Assembly (NCBI GenBank): GCA_958298945.1
Contig: CATQJD010000001.1
Coordinates: 107,001 to 171,000, forward strand
DNA: 64,000 nucleotides
DNA from: Atherix ibis
Taxonomy: Eukaryota > Arthropoda > Insecta > Diptera > Athericidae
Direction: 5' to 3'
Made by a program: the position numbers and the translations under genes. Under the pieces are notes generated by a model that was not told the origin of the DNA, ran no database searches, and worked only from the letters and a program-made list of their open reading frames with translations. This document shows, piece after piece, positions 20,167 to 33,369 of the stretch. Numbering within the stretch: position 1 is the first letter of the stretch; each line of letters opens with the position of its first letter.

Positions 20167-20757
20167 TTAGAAATTTTTCAAATTTTATTTAATAATAATA
20201 AAATTATCTCTGTATCTGTCGGTCAAGGCGGTAGTTCCACAATTGCCCCTTACCTTAACATACTGTTTGCTTGGATTCTCTCGCAACGATTTAAATATCC
20301 AATTTCGGTTCAGACCTCTTCTTCTACACACTCTGTTACTTCTGTTTACTGCGATTGCTGACGCTGACGCCACAGATGTAGTGACTTCCAGGCTATCCTA
20401 GCTGATGGACGATTGTGTGCTACTTTATGGTAGCCAATTTTGCTGCTGCTGTTTGACTGTTGCTGTTGCGTTAAGTTCACCTTTTGTTGTCTAGTACATA
20501 CACAAAAGCACTGCCAGTCAAAATAACAATCTCCTCTCCTTGTTTCTCTTCAGCTGTTTCGCTGACAATTTGTGCTTATGTATATAGTCTGTTAATATAA
20601 TTTTCTTCTTTTTGCCCTTAGTACCCTTTTAAAAAATTGTGTATTTGGGAATTACAGTTCTTATCACTTTGACTTGAATTTTACTTTAACACACGTACAA
20701 ATATGAGTCGCACGATTTCGATTTCAGACTGCAATACACACATTACGTCGGAGTTTA

Positions 20758-20774
20758 TCACGTCGGGGTCACCA
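20758..20774 (-). other. Primer binding site for tRNA-Trp
   Basis: The minus strand reads tggtgaccccgacgtgat immediately inside the 5' LTR, complementary to the 3' end of tRNA-Trp. Confidence 0.85.
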
Positions 20775-20775
20775 A

Positions 20776-21004
20776 TGTGGTTTTTAATCCAACCAACTAA
20801 ATATATTTCACTTTATGTTAAGTTAGCGCGTGTTACTGATGAGTGCTATCGTAAGACTGACTGCAACGCACATTTGTTGCCATCGTGGTCACCCGTATAC
20901 AAGTGAATGCTAATGTGTATGTGTAGTATGTGTAGTATGCATGTTGTGTGCATGTTTGTGTGACTATTTGTTTGAATGGTTTAGTTTTTAATCCAACTGC
21001 CACA
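20776..21004 (-). repeat. 5' LTR of CsRn1-like element
   Basis: 229 bp, TG...CA, near-identical to 16347-16579 except for an extra tatgtgtag-type repeat and small deletions. The 20167-20757 stretch between it and the gag ATG is untranslated leader. Confidence 0.9.
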
Positions 21005-21008
21005 ATTT

Positions 21009-22650
21009 CAATACTTACATCTTAAGTATGATTAATAAATCAACCGTGTCCCCTAGAATCACTTATGTGGGGCAAAATGCCTACAACTATATATTTATAA
21101 TGCCTACTTATATAAAATATGTACAAATGTATAGGCATCACCAGAGAAAATAAATAAAAATAATTATTAATAATTTGATTTAATTAAATTTGCTTGTAAC
21201 GTTTTCACGAATATAATATTTATTCTGTTGCGAAGAATGATTCTATATTGCTTTCAGGAACGGGATAATGCTGGTTGAAAGAAATAAAAAATGTTATTAA
21301 AAAATCATAGTTAATTGTTGTAATAATTAACGCAAATATTTTAGTTATTAGACTTTGCTATTATGCTCATTTAGGCTGGTTGATAGCTGGACCGAAAGGA
21401 TAGAAAATGATAAACATTCGGTTTTCCTTACGAAACGGAAGGAATAAATATATTATTATGGCTTATTGTTCTGGCAATGCCGAGTCCCTTACTTACTGAT
21501 TGTGTTAGTTTACAATTTTTAGAAGAGGTAAATCGATGAGGTTGATTGCTTTTTATAGCAGATTATCTAACATACTTCTATAGTTAATTTTTTGTTAATT
21601 TCGGCAATATTCTCCTCCACGGCGAAACGTTCATTTTACGATAATGTCAGTCGCGTTCATGGGTAAATCGAAGTATTTGAACTTCAGGACTGTTTTAAAA
21701 ATAAATACTAAATTTATGTTACTCAAGTAGTGATCCCATGAACGTAGAACTCTTTCCTCAGGTAGTGATCCCATGAATTAGTGCAAAGTCCATGGGCAAC
21801 ACTTATAACCCTTAATTTGGTAAGGATATGAGGAGGAAAAATTACCGGATGTTCGAGTAATATAGTCTTCCCTCCTCGGGTAGTAGACTACGCTCACCTA
21901 GCCTCCGCTATACTTATCTCAAGTTGATTGTTACCGGCAGCGGTTGATTTTAACCCAATTTAGCGAGAGCTTCTGAAAATTCTGAAGCCTGCAGCAATTT
22001 CCATATCAAAAATCATAACTATCAGCGGATATATTAACGATTATGAATGAAATATTACTTTAAATATAACCTACCTCCAAGAAGGCATTCCTTCTATCTG
22101 CTCTCACATGGTACGAGTATGCGAGTGTTATAAGAAAAATTAATAACGAGTGAACTTCTCTGTCTACTTCTACTCAGACTAAAGGTTTCTAATTCATGTG
22201 AGAATAGAACTCTTTATGGTAATCATGCTTGAAAAACGAAAAAGGCTAGGGCAGGTGTAGCGGGATGCTACATAAAACAGCTCGCTGAGGTACATGAGAT
22301 CATCTACATCACCAGTGATGAGAAGATGAAGAGCCATCTACTGAGAAACTTGAAGTAGGACTAAATAATAATAATAAATAAATTTAAAAAAGAAAAAAAG
22401 AGCAAATATATATATGCACAAACGAACATATTTTATATATATATATTTTGCGATATCTGCAAAAGAAGAAATTATAGTGAGCCAGGCTGGAAGTAGTAAT
22501 AATATAGAAACTGATACTGCTTTTCACCTAAAGACTGCACTAATTATAACTGAAATTTTTGCTTTTATTATCATTGCTTCATTAAGAAATACTTACATAA
22601 TACAATAACAAAATAAGTAAGTAGAAGCATTGCCAATATCAACAATGTAT
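21009..22650 (+). other. Non-coding stretch, probably 5' region of a gypsy element
   Basis: No gene. 21405-21600 resembles 41443-41620 (ttcggttttccttacgaaac and the later tttttatagcaga blocks), and both stretches lie upstream of gypsy coding remnants, so they may be parts of related 5' LTRs or leaders. A small direct repeat, gtagtgatcccatgaa, occurs at about 21728 and 21764. Confidence 0.4.
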
Positions 22651-22653
22651 AAA

Positions 22654-24639
22654 TGGGGGACGAATGGAAAAAGATTTTTCAAAATGTAGAAAAGATAAAG
22701 GAAACTTTCATTAAGAACCCAAACAAGATATTTTCGGCCCAAAAATTGTTGGTAAAATAAATACAATTAAAATACTATAAAACAATTTTAGACAGACATT
22801 TATTCCTTCAACCAAAGCTTAACAGACAAAAAATTACTTAAGGAAATAAAAGACAAGTACTATCCGATTACAACCACATTAAATTCTATTATAAAAAGAT
22901 AAAGTCATAAGATTTGTGATAAGCAGGATAATATAGAAGATATCAATGTTATCATGGAACATTTATAAAAGAGGATACCGATGTTATCATGGAACAACTT
23001 GCATCTGTCATTAAAATCATTCTAGAATTTTCAGGTAATAATAATCACAACGAAAATTTCTTGGAATTTGCAGAGATATACCATAATTCTTTAACTATTG
23101 AAAAACAGTGCAAATTGATAAAATTGATTGGGTGTGCTAGATAATCGGAGAAGGCAAGAACAAAAACAGTCACAGAGATTGCACCTGATAACTTTAATAC
23201 TCGTATACTTAAAAATAGTTTTAAACCCAATTTTCAAACACAAAATACAGCGCTTAACCTGCAAACAAAATGAGCAGCAATAAAGCAGAAAAACTCACGT
23301 ATAGAGAATTTCTCTAATAAGATTATTTTATTATTGTCAATTTTTAATTCTTTTATTTTAAATATAAAAAAAAAAAAACTGCAAGTTTTCATAATTTATT
23401 TTTTTATTATTCTAAAGCAGGTTTTGATCAAAGGGATAATAAAAAAGAACCGAAATAACTTTCGTTTCACTTTTAAAATAGGAATGAACTAACAATAAAA
23501 ATAAAAGAGAATTTTAATTATTTTTCATTTAAAATTTTTTTAACAGCAAAAATTTTTTTAAAACATCTATAATATTTAAAGAGGATTTTTATTATTTTAC
23601 TTATATAAATTTTAACAGTAAATATTTTAAAACAATCTTAAAAATTTATTATGAAGAAATAAAGCTAAAAAAATTTAAATTTGGAAAATTCAAATTAGAA
23701 TTAAAGAAATGAATAATTAATTAGTAAGTAAGTTAACGGTAACGATTATTGTCAGTTACATTCGTTTCCTCTCAACTTCTACTTTATTTAATTTGTTGCC
23801 CCTCAACCACTACCAAATCTTATTTTGATACCCAAAATTGTTCCTGAGTATTTACCACTCCTTAACTAACAACCAAAATAATAGTGGACACTATCCAAGC
23901 AACAATTACACAACTGAACGGTGCTCAGATTATGTAAGATATCTACAAATATTTGTAGATTATGTAAGATATCTACAAATATTTGTAGATTATGTAAGAT
24001 ATCTACAAATATTTGTAGATTATGTAAGATATCTACAAATATTTGACGGTAGTCTAATGTTATACGTATCATGGGTATACAGTGTAGAGACTATATTTGA
24101 AAATTACAAAATCGTGAGAGACAAGCCTATATTTTGAGCAATAATAAGGCAATCAGACAGAAAATAAGAGAACTTTGCTGATGACGCCTTTTTTAAATTA
24201 TATATTTGATGATTGGCCTAGAATAAAAATTTATTTGTTCATTCACTATTCTTACAAAGGAGACATAAGAACTTTGGAACACCAACTGCACCCAATAGTT
24301 AAGGAAAATGTGAGCGTTGATAAGATCAACGCAACAATAAATTATCAGCTATCATTATTAATAAACAAAATAAATACAAGCGACCATTCTTCGGAAATAC
24401 TGCTTGTTTTAACCAAAAACCATCGAAATACATTGCTGGATGTTTTTATTAGGAGATTAAACGGAGATCTCTCAGAAATGATCATTGTCCAGAGACGTGA
24501 AACCATACCTGAAGCAAACACTCCGTACTTGGGATTTCAAAACCTCAGTTCTACAAATATTCTTCAGTACCGTAATAATTTTAAAAACTCTATATCTGCG
24601 TTGATAGATTTATTCAAATTTGTCAAGTGGATTATGTAA
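22654..24639 (+). pseudogene. gag of the gypsy element, broken
   Basis: ATG-led MGDEWKKIFQNVEKI at 22654, then a stop-ridden stretch with MEQLASVIKIILEF (22990) and FAEIYHNSL. The best-preserved part, 24175-24639, reads FDDWPRIKIYLFIHYSYKGD, LEHQLHPIVKENVS and LDVFIRRLNGDLSEM, characteristic of gypsy-group capsids. A 30-bp tandem array at 23928-24045 lies within it. The zinc-knuckle end is not seen. Confidence 0.72.
23928..24045. repeat. Four tandem copies of a 30-bp unit
   Basis: Copies start at 23928, 23958, 23988 and 24018 and are identical except that the last is truncated by two bases. Each holds the perfect 16-bp palindrome ctacaaatatttgtag. The 30-bp length keeps frame, giving DYVRYLQIFV repeats on plus. 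Confidence 0.95.
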
Positions 24640-24875
24640 ACAGACCATCAAGCTTTCATTACAATAAATGGCCTAATGGTTCGTGACAACATCCGAAGAA
24701 ATCGCAAAGACTCAAATATTCAAACTTAGCGGAAAAATTACAGAATAAATAATAACTATTCGGAAGACCCTCATTCCGAACCTAATGAAATCGAATAGTA
24801 CCAGCGAGAATCGGATGTAAATTTGACAAACTGCGAATATATTTATAAATAATAGGGTACTTTAGGAATCACGAA

Positions 24876-25900
24876 TTGAGGAATATAATTGAGCTTGTGT
24901 ATATACTAGGTCGAATCAATATGGTTTCCAATACTCTGTCTGGAATGCCACTTGAGGCAAATATGTTGTCAAGTGCTTTAGAAATAGCCCACAGTGCAAG
25001 TGAGATAGTATGCGATTTGATATCTTGTTGTAAGGCCCCAATAAATATTTTTAGAGGACAAATACTGATTTTAGAAGGAAAGGAAATAGCTATCTCTGAA
25101 AATCTCTAAACAAATTATAACAGGTACTATATTGGCCAGCAGGAAATAAATAGACATATATTAATAACGGTTTTAAAGGATAAACAAATGCCAGCCGTAA
25201 TTAACGGCAAGAAAATTCTCGAGAAATTCGTTCATGACAATCACAGTGAAGAATTCCTAACATGTGTGGACAAATTCAGTAAATGTGCTAAATAATTCTG
25301 TATTAAAAATAAACCTGCTCTACACCTTCTCAACAAGATAAGAAAGCTATGAAAATATTAAACGGCTCCCAAAATATTGGTGTCGGTCAATAAACGCAGA
25401 TTTATTAGTCCTATAATACTAAATTATATTAAATCATTGCGTATAACCATTTATCGAGCCCCGCCGCAGCAAAGCGAAGTAAACGGCGTTATAGAGCGAG
25501 TTCACTCAACTGTGCTAGAAATTATAACATGCCTTCAGAAAGAAAACCCATATTCTTTTTGCGAAAAGAAATTGTTAATATATCTGTTAATAGGTATAAT
25601 AACAAATTTAATTTGGTTACAAAAACTAAAATCATCAGATTTATTTTTTGATAGATCACAGTAGACGAACTGCCAGAATATTCTTAAATTTACAATGAAA
25701 CTGCATGAAAATCTTAAGTGCGAAATCTGAAGGAGATAAAAGCAACAAATCAGAAGCCATACCATAAGGTGGACTAAACCCACATCATACCATCCCGAAT
25801 ACGTAGCTTATAAGAAAAATAAACAAATAAAAACTAGAGATAAACTCTTATTTGAAAAAGGAACGGTTGCTCCAAATAATCGCATCACAATTACTGCGTC
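24876..25900 (+). pseudogene. pol remnant of the gypsy element: RNase H end and integrase
   Basis: 24876-25109 reads GRINMVSNTLSGMP (RNase H end, normally a NxVADALSR box) and APINIFRGQI, a gypsy-type linker to integrase. 25377-25664 reads YRAPPQQSEVNGVIERVHST, the integrase core around its last catalytic Glu. About 25800-25900 reads VAYKKNKQIKTRDKL, the C-terminal region. Stops and frameshifts separate the pieces; the first catalytic Asp residues are not recoverable. Confidence 0.78.
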
Positions 25901-26045
25901 TGAAATATAAAATCAATCAACATTTTCCCACCGTTTCGATTCAACTCACCAGCAACCTAATTTCTATAACATCCGACCCAACCATCACCATTATAATAAC
26001 CGTTTGCCCCACCCATGATTCTATACAAATATCATTTTTATTTTT

Positions 26046-26330
26046 GGGCTGGAGGAGTTAACATAATCAGTCAAAAATAATCACACAAATAACTTCCCAC
26101 ACACTGACCCCTCAGTCAGCAAATAACCTTGCAACATCGCAAGCAAATATTGTATACCTGTGAATTTAGCCTAAGCAAGTAATATATTCCAGGAACTTAG
26201 CCTAAGAAAATATTGCCGCAGCAAAATTTAATAATAAAGAAATAGATTAAAATAAAAGTATATTCAGTTCATTGTAAGTTATTAACGAATAACGTAGCAA
26301 TTAAACCGCTACTTATTTCAATTCTTAGGT
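26046..26330 (+). repeat. Polypurine tract and 3' LTR of the gypsy element
   Basis: gggctggagg (26046-26055) precedes agttaacataatc, the AGTTA-type LTR start of gypsy-group elements. An aataaa lies near 26230 and TATA-like sequence is sparse. The LTR end is estimated. No matching 5' LTR was found. Confidence 0.6.
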
Positions 26331-26875
26331 AGAACATCATAACTTGCATAGAGCAAACAACAAACAAAAAAAGCATGTAATATATAGAAAAGAAAAAAAA
26401 GTTTTCTATGCCTATGGTACGTATACCATGATTATAAAATTCCTTTAGTTTTTTTTGCAGTTAATTTTATTAATTTTATTACATTTTATGTTAAAGTTTA
26501 TTAAATTAACAATTCCATTTTTATTTCTTCTATTGATTTTCTATTTATATATAAAAAACTATTATATACATTATAAGTACATATATATGTATGAAATCAC
26601 AGGTATAAAGTATTGTGCAAATTTCTTTCTGCCACAATCAATTACCTTTAGATAAATTTCGATAATCATATATTTATTGTGTGCTTTGAGTGAATTATCC
26701 TCGAAAAGAGAACTTCTAATTGGTTTATTACATGTGCCAATTCTTACTATAATTATTTATCAATCAAATATCAATTAAATACTAATGGTATCAAATAAGA
26801 ACAAAGTATATATACATATGTGTACATGATAACCTCACTTATCACTCAATTTCACAAATTTTTTAACTTTAGTGG
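26331..26875. other. AT-rich spacer
   Basis: No gene; long runs of A/T with short tata repeats near 26540-26590. Confidence 0.4.
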
Positions 26876-28600
26876 GCCTTGCTCTTTCTATACTTGCCTT
26901 ATAGCAAAATGCCTCTTGTAGCATTTTTGCTCCATGACGTGGGTACTTCGTGGTTTTCTTGTACGTGGGATCGTGTCATATGATCATACGAATGATTTTG
27001 TCGTTGATTCATCGAAGCGTCATCGACCCATGGAAGCTTTTGGCAGTAGTGTTACCAGAGGTAATAAAACGGACCAAAAATTCCTTGCATAGTCTTGCTT
27101 ATTTGTAAGCCACCTATTTAAATTTTAGCTAACGAACAAATCATTAATACTACTGACACGGATACCATAGCAACACAAGTACTTCCAAAGGTACACCGAG
27201 TCGGAAGGACCTGCAAAATGTAAGCCTCAGCATACAAGTTCCTGCTTTATCGAACGTGTGTTGAAATAGAACACTAAGCTAGGCGGTACCCTTCAGTTAT
27301 TCGTATACGTTTTTTTCTTTTTCTTAATCTTTCTCTATATAATATGTTTTCCCTCTATAAATAAAAGTAAATAACTAGTCTATACATGACCTGATACAGC
27401 TGACATTAGACTAACCGACAAGAAAACATTAATTCAAGATAAATGCTACTACCAATGAATCTCGTATACAAATGGTACGTATTTCAATTAACTTAGAATT
27501 ATTCACATCGTAATTGTGTTCAAAATTTTCTCTTCTTCCTCCAAGAAAGTTCGGTTATTGGTTTTACAATCATGATTACTATTATAGTAAGTTTTGTCTT
27601 GAAAATATATATGTATACCTTTTATTTAATTATTTATTGATCTAATTATCTTTTCACAGAATTAAGTGAATTACTTATCTATTTATTAATATATATATGT
27701 TTATACTATATTATTGATATATTGTTTTTATAAAAGTGATTCGATATTTGATTAATACTCAAAAAGTAATAAACTCAAAAAGCTATAAAAAAGCGATAAA
27801 CATAAAAACGATATTCGCAAAAAAGAATTAATAAAGCCATACAAAAAAATAGTAAGTCCTCAAAAAAATTTATAAAGTATAAGCGATAAATACTCAAAAA
27901 AATTGATAAATAATGTGACAAATACTCAAAGAAATGATAAATAATGCGATAAAAGCAATAATCTCAACAAAAAAACCATATTCTCAAAAAGCAATAAAAA
28001 TGATTATTATGTTAAAAAATCGATAAATTCTTAAAAACGAGAAACTCAAAAAAAATTGATAAAGAATGGGTTAAATACTCAAAATAATACATAATCTGAG
28101 AACTTTTACATATGAAAATGCGGGAGTCCGAATATTTTACCTCGTATGCAAATTCACGATATTCTAAAATGATGAAATATATAGGTATTTTGGTGTATAT
28201 AATTTTTTCGTGGATAAATATTATAAAAATTTTACATACGGCGAACAGACAAAAAATATTTTAAAATAATTAAGTAAAATAATTAAAAGTATCGCGAATA
28301 TTGAATTTCCGCTGGTTACGTATATTCGATTTTAGATTTTTTGTAGTGTTCTGTTGGCACTCATATCTCTCACTTATGCCTAAAAGTTCGGCCATTTTGA
28401 ATGTTCACTTAATTTTTGCCAGCTGCTTTGCTTGTACGTGTTTTGGCTCGTCTTATGCCGAAACATATATGGGATAATGGAGCCACCCAAAGGTGTTAAT
28501 TTTCCAAAATCCCTCTTTGGCACTGATTGATGCTAGAATAAATGACCGGATAGCTATGGGGAGGAGGGAACTTAAACATATATATCTAATTAGTTAAATT
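26876..28600 (+). repeat. AT-rich dispersed repeat, copy i
   Basis: A composite of three parts seen elsewhere in the window: part A (26880-27080, related to 37250-37360 and, inverted, to 37560-37780), part B with a periodic tail (27118-28110, direct repeat of 34970-35960), and part C (28110-28215, inverted match to 40620-40740). The periodic tail repeats actcaaaaa and gataaa-like words every ~20-30 bp. No coding capacity. Origin is unknown; association with the Helitron suggests a Helitron-related non-autonomous family. Confidence 0.65.
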
Positions 28601-29921
28601 TCATTATAAATATTTTTTTAATTCCCTTAAATCTATTAAATATAATTTTTCTTTATTATACGTTATATATTATAAATATTTGAAGAAAAAAATTCAAAAA
28701 AGCCTTGCAAATAGTTCGTACATAATACATATTTCGATATTAGCAATTAATAGTATAAGATAGTATATTTTACTAAAATGTTCTTAAAAAAATATGTTTA
28801 TTTCTTCACTTTAATTTAGTTTAATTTATTTTCTAATTATTCCTTTGTAGTAAATCTTGATTTACTGATACAGGATGAATCTTGGCATTTTCCTTTTTAG
28901 AACAATATAGGTGATTTTACGGCTCAATCCAGACTCAGGTTGAGCATTAACGCATAGTAGTATTTGATAGTAACGTTATTATTATTGAATGTGCCTCCTA
29001 TTCAAATCCGATATTTTGATGCACTATTACGCGCATATTTTTTAAATTATAATATACGACATGATTCAAGATTAGAACAATACTGAATACTTTATTCAAA
29101 AATTTTATTATTTATACAATTTCTTAAATCTAATAGTCAAGTAAATAACTTATCTAGTATATAATGCATTGATGCATTCCCTCTTGCCATCCCCGCACTT
29201 ATGCATTGATGTACGAAATGCTCTATGAGTAATCTGAACCAAAGAATATATCGAGAAAATTTTTCACCATGAAATTTGATGCACATTCCCATAATTCACA
29301 CAGAATGAATCATAGTTTCATATGAAGATGTGTCAAGTGCTTGTAATAAAATGATTTTAAACATTTAAAATATAAAAACAAAACACTTGACATTGGGGAA
29401 ATTCTCACTGATTATATATGGTATAATTCAAGTTGACATGTTTAATGAGATAACCAATAAGAGAATTGAAGAATATCTTAAATCAGACTCACTTGGTTTA
29501 ATCTTTCAATTCTAACCAGAGTCATTCATTTACTGGCCTCATACAAGGCGTGCTTGTACTCACACCATGCCAGAATATATAATAAGTGGGTGGCGTCTTG
29601 AGGGTATTCAGATTTCATCTGATATATCATTCATCGACCATATATACAAGCCCAGTCAGTTATTCATATGCATATATAGTATGTTATTACTATAGCATCC
29701 GACCGATACAAAAAAATAACATAATGTTGTTTGAAGAACAACAAACTTATTTTCAGCATTATATATTGTATGTATGGTCGGTTCATTGATCGTGGTTTAC
29801 AGTCTCTTTTACAATAATATTCTTAATGTTTTTAATTCCATTTCTTATTCCTAATCTTACCTTTGTTAATATAATATATTGTATGTAAATATTATTATTT
29901 ATTGTTTACATTGTTCTCTTG
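28601..29921. other. AT-rich region without gene
   Basis: No supported gene. A short inverted match joins 28540-28575 to 38425-38450 (cagctatccgg-type sequence). Small open frames are compositional. Confidence 0.4.
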
Positions 29922-30694
29922 TCTAGTATATATATAAAAATGAATGTGCGTTTTTGTGTGAGGCTTATAGACTCGAAAACTGTGCATAAAATCATACTGA
30001 ATCATTATACCAATTTGTTCATTGAGTCTTGAGAATGGTTTCTATATAGTTCTGACACCCCTCCGGTAGGTGGTGGTAGCTGTATATGCCAATTTTCAAA
30101 CACATTAGCTGTATTCGATTGGGGAAAGTTTCCTACTGTGCAGTAGTTGTGGCTGTCATCATCTACTGTACCTCGAACAAACGAATAGATTGTCGCAGTA
30201 GTTGCGCATACTATTTAGGGTGGGGAAATTTTAGTTCCCGAACTGAAAATAGATGGGTTAGCGGGTTCGTTGGTTATGTTGAAGCGTCAAATTTTTGTTT
30301 TTATTGTTTATGTTTGCGTAAAATCAGTTTTTATTGTTTATGTGTGAATAAACTCAGTATTTTTGTTGACTATTTTGAGGTTTTATTTTACTGCTGTCAG
30401 TAATTTGTCCATTTTATCGAGAATCTACTGCGAACTACTGCACAGTAGCAAAATTGGTCCAATCGATTACAGCTAAAAACAGAATTGTAAGCATTAGTTG
30501 AACTGTTTGTATTCCAATTTTTCAACAATAATGCATCATATTTTGCATTTCGATTTTTAGTGCACACTGTTTAGGAACACCAAAGTAATTTTGAGGTTAG
30601 TTATCATTTCAAGAACGGCAATCGGTTAGCAAAAAACTCAAGAGAGGTAAAATTGTTTATTTGTAGAGAATTTATGAATCCTAATGTTTAATGA

Positions 30695-33167
30695 TTGATT
30701 CTTATTTATATTTCAACAAAGACTAAAATTGAAAAAAATGCCGCCAAAACGCCAAACATCGGTCGAAATACAGGAAAGAACCAACAGAACAGAGTTGCGA
30801 GAAATAATGAAAGTCGAGAACAACGTGAACAACGTAATGAAATTAACAGATTACGAACAACACAGTCACGTGCTAATAAAAAGGAAGAAGAAAATGTGTT
30901 ACGAATTGAATTAAAACGATTAAGAATGAGAACTTCGCGAGCAGCAAACAATTCACAACTACAAAATATGAATGAACGAACACAACGACAAGTAAGTCGT
31001 ACACGTCAATTTGTAACTTTGAATAGATTGGCTTGCGAATACAATGTAGGTGTCGATCTCGAGGAAAATCGAGCAATCAGTATTGGAACCATGGATAAAG
31101 TTTGTACGCATTGCAATGGATTGAAATTTAAAAATGAAACGCCAGGAATGTGTTGTTGTTGCGGAAAGGTTCAATTACCAGAATTACATCCACCACCCGA
31201 ACCATTATTATCATTATTTTCTGGAGAAACAAAAGAATCAAAAAATTTGTTCATCAATATTCGCAAATACAATACATGTTTTCAAATGATATCATTCGGT
31301 GCTACCAATATCAGCAGAGATAATTACATGCCAATATTCAAAATTCAAGGTCAAATTTATCATCGTGCTGGCTCTCTTCTACCACTACCAAATGCAGATC
31401 ATAAATTTCTTCAAATTTATTTTATGGGAAATTAGAATGAAGAAGTGAATAAGCGCAGTGCAATCAGTAGTGTAACCAAACGAAACATCATTGTATCATT
31501 GCAAGGAATGTTTCATCAGCACAACGAATTGATTCGATTGCCTACAACTGCAATTGATCGCATGCCTTCGGATGATTTTAAAATAGTAATTAGAGCGGAC
31601 AAAATACCAACTGGGGAGCATGAGAGATGATACAATGCATCAACAATTGAGGAAGTTGCAATTGTTATTGTTGGGGAAGAGTTTGAAGCCCGTGATATTA
31701 TTTTGCATCGGAGTAATGACAGCATTCAACGTGTATCAGAAATACATCAATCATATGATGCATTGCAGTATCCAGTAATATTTTGTCGTGGAGAAGATGG
31801 TTATCAATTTAACATCAAACTCAGAGATCCAATTACACGTAAATTAAATTAATCGTTAACAAAAGTCAATCCCATGTCTCATAGATAATTTATTTATTTT
31901 ATAGATGGGGAAATGGACAAAAAAGTGAGCGCCATGAACTACTATTCATACCGATTGATGATTCGACAATACATGGACAACCATATATTGAAATGCCGAC
32001 AATTATTTCAACAATACATTGTCGATACGTATGCAAAAATTGAGACGGAGCGACTGCTTTTCATTCGACTGAATCAAACAAAACTGCGTTCAGAAGAGTA
32101 TATTCATTTAAGTGATGCCGTAATCAATGATTGTAATGTCAATGAAATGGGAAGAATGGTCATTTTATCAGCAATATTTACAGGCAGTCCACGTCATATG
32201 CACGAATACGCACAAGATGCAATGACATTTGTTCGCTCATATGGTCATCAAGATTTATTCATTACGTTCAACTGTAATCCAACATGGGATGAGATCAAAG
32301 AGCTATTATTGCCTGGAGAATCATCGTGGGATCGTCATGATATAACTGCACGAGTGTTCAAACAAAAATTGAAATCTCTCATGGATTTTATTACTAAACA
32401 TCATATTTACGGAGCGGTGCGTTGTTGGATGTACTCAATCGAATGGTTAAAACGAGGACTACCACACGCGCATATTTTGGTTTGGTTAATTGATAAACTA
32501 ACTCCTGATTTAATCGACCAAGTGATCTCAGCAGAAATATCCGATTCAGAAGACGATCTAATATTATTCGAAGTGGTTACCAAAAATATGATTCATGGCC
32601 CATGTGGTGTTTTGAATCCCAATTCACCATGTATGGTTGATGGGATATGTTCAAAACGATATCCAAGAGATTTGATTCAGGAAACAATAACCGCTAATGA
32701 TGGATATCCAAAATATCGTCGTCGATCAACTGATTTATAATGGTAAATCCATTATTATGACAGTTAGAAATAACAAAATTGAAGTCGATAATCGTTGGGT
32801 TGTACCATACTCTCCCATACTCTCGAAAACTTACAAAGCTCATATCAATGTGGAGTATTGCAATTCGGTCAAATCAATCAAATACATTTGCAAGTATGTC
32901 AACAAAGGAAGCGATTTGGTTGTTTTTGGAGTAGTAGAAGAAAATAGAAACACCGATGAAATCAAACAATATCAAACGGGACGATATATTAGCAGAAATG
33001 AAGCAGTGTGGCGTATTTTTTCATTTCTGATACATGAAAGACATCTAACCGTAGTTCATTTGGCCGTACATCTAGAAAATGGACAACGTGTTGGAAAATG
33101 TCCGAGCCCGTGCAGCACAACTACCATCAACAACATTAACTGCGTTTTTTTCCTAATGTCAAGATGA
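30695..33167 (+). pseudogene. Helitron N-terminal zinc-finger region and HUH Rep nuclease
   Basis: 30695-31435: basic, Arg-rich start, a Cys cluster (CTHCNGLKFKNE, GMCCCCGKVQLP), then FQMISFGATN and FKIQGQIYHRAGSLLP. 31436-31850 is the same protein after a stop (VAIVIVGEEFEARDIIL, YQFNIKLRDP). 31913-32740 is the Rep domain with DLFITFNCNPTWDEI and RGLPHAHIL, the His-hydrophobic-His metal site. 32697-33167 carries YICKYVNKG, the two-tyrosine DNA-cleaving motif, and RYISRNEAVWRI. Stops at about 31435, 31628 and 31850 and a frameshift near 32735 break it. Confidence 0.88.
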
Positions 33168-33369
33168 TCCATTCGCAAAAATATTGCTTTGTTCTGAAGT
33201 GCCAACATATTTCACATGGAATGCATCAGCCAAAAAATTCCAACGTCGCAAAAAAGGTAAACCGGTTGAAGGACATGCGAATGTATTTTCATCCGATGCA
33301 TTGGGCAAAATTTATACTGTTCATCCGAATAATGTAGAGTGTTTTTATTTACGGTTGTAAATAAAATAA

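Larger units (their letters stand above)
16347..21004 (-). mobile_element. CsRn1/kabuki-type Ty3 LTR retrotransposon, internally deleted
   Basis: Both LTRs (16347-16579 and 20776-21004) begin TG and end CA and are flanked by a 4-bp target duplication, attt at 16343-16346 and 21005-21008. The primer site complements the 3' end of tRNA-Trp, the diagnostic primer of this clade. gag, protease, part of RT and the integrase C-terminus follow in order on the minus strand. RNase H and most of integrase are missing, and an 891-bp foreign segment interrupts pol. The LTRs differ by several small changes. Confidence 0.9.
21405..26330 (+). mobile_element. Decayed gypsy (Ty3) LTR retrotransposon
   Basis: gag pieces, the end of RNase H and integrase pieces, a polypurine tract and a 3' LTR start appear in order on the plus strand. 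Protease and RT are not visible: the interval 24640-24875 is too short, so they are deleted. The 5' boundary is uncertain. Confidence 0.7.

Noticed and set aside
23928..24045. 30-bp repeats as a CRISPR array
   Set aside because: The units are directly tandem with no spacers, in a eukaryotic gypsy element.
25852..26061. Possible envelope gene downstream of gypsy integrase
   Set aside because: The interval to the polypurine tract is too short and shows no signal peptide or membrane anchor; it reads as integrase tail and non-coding sequence.
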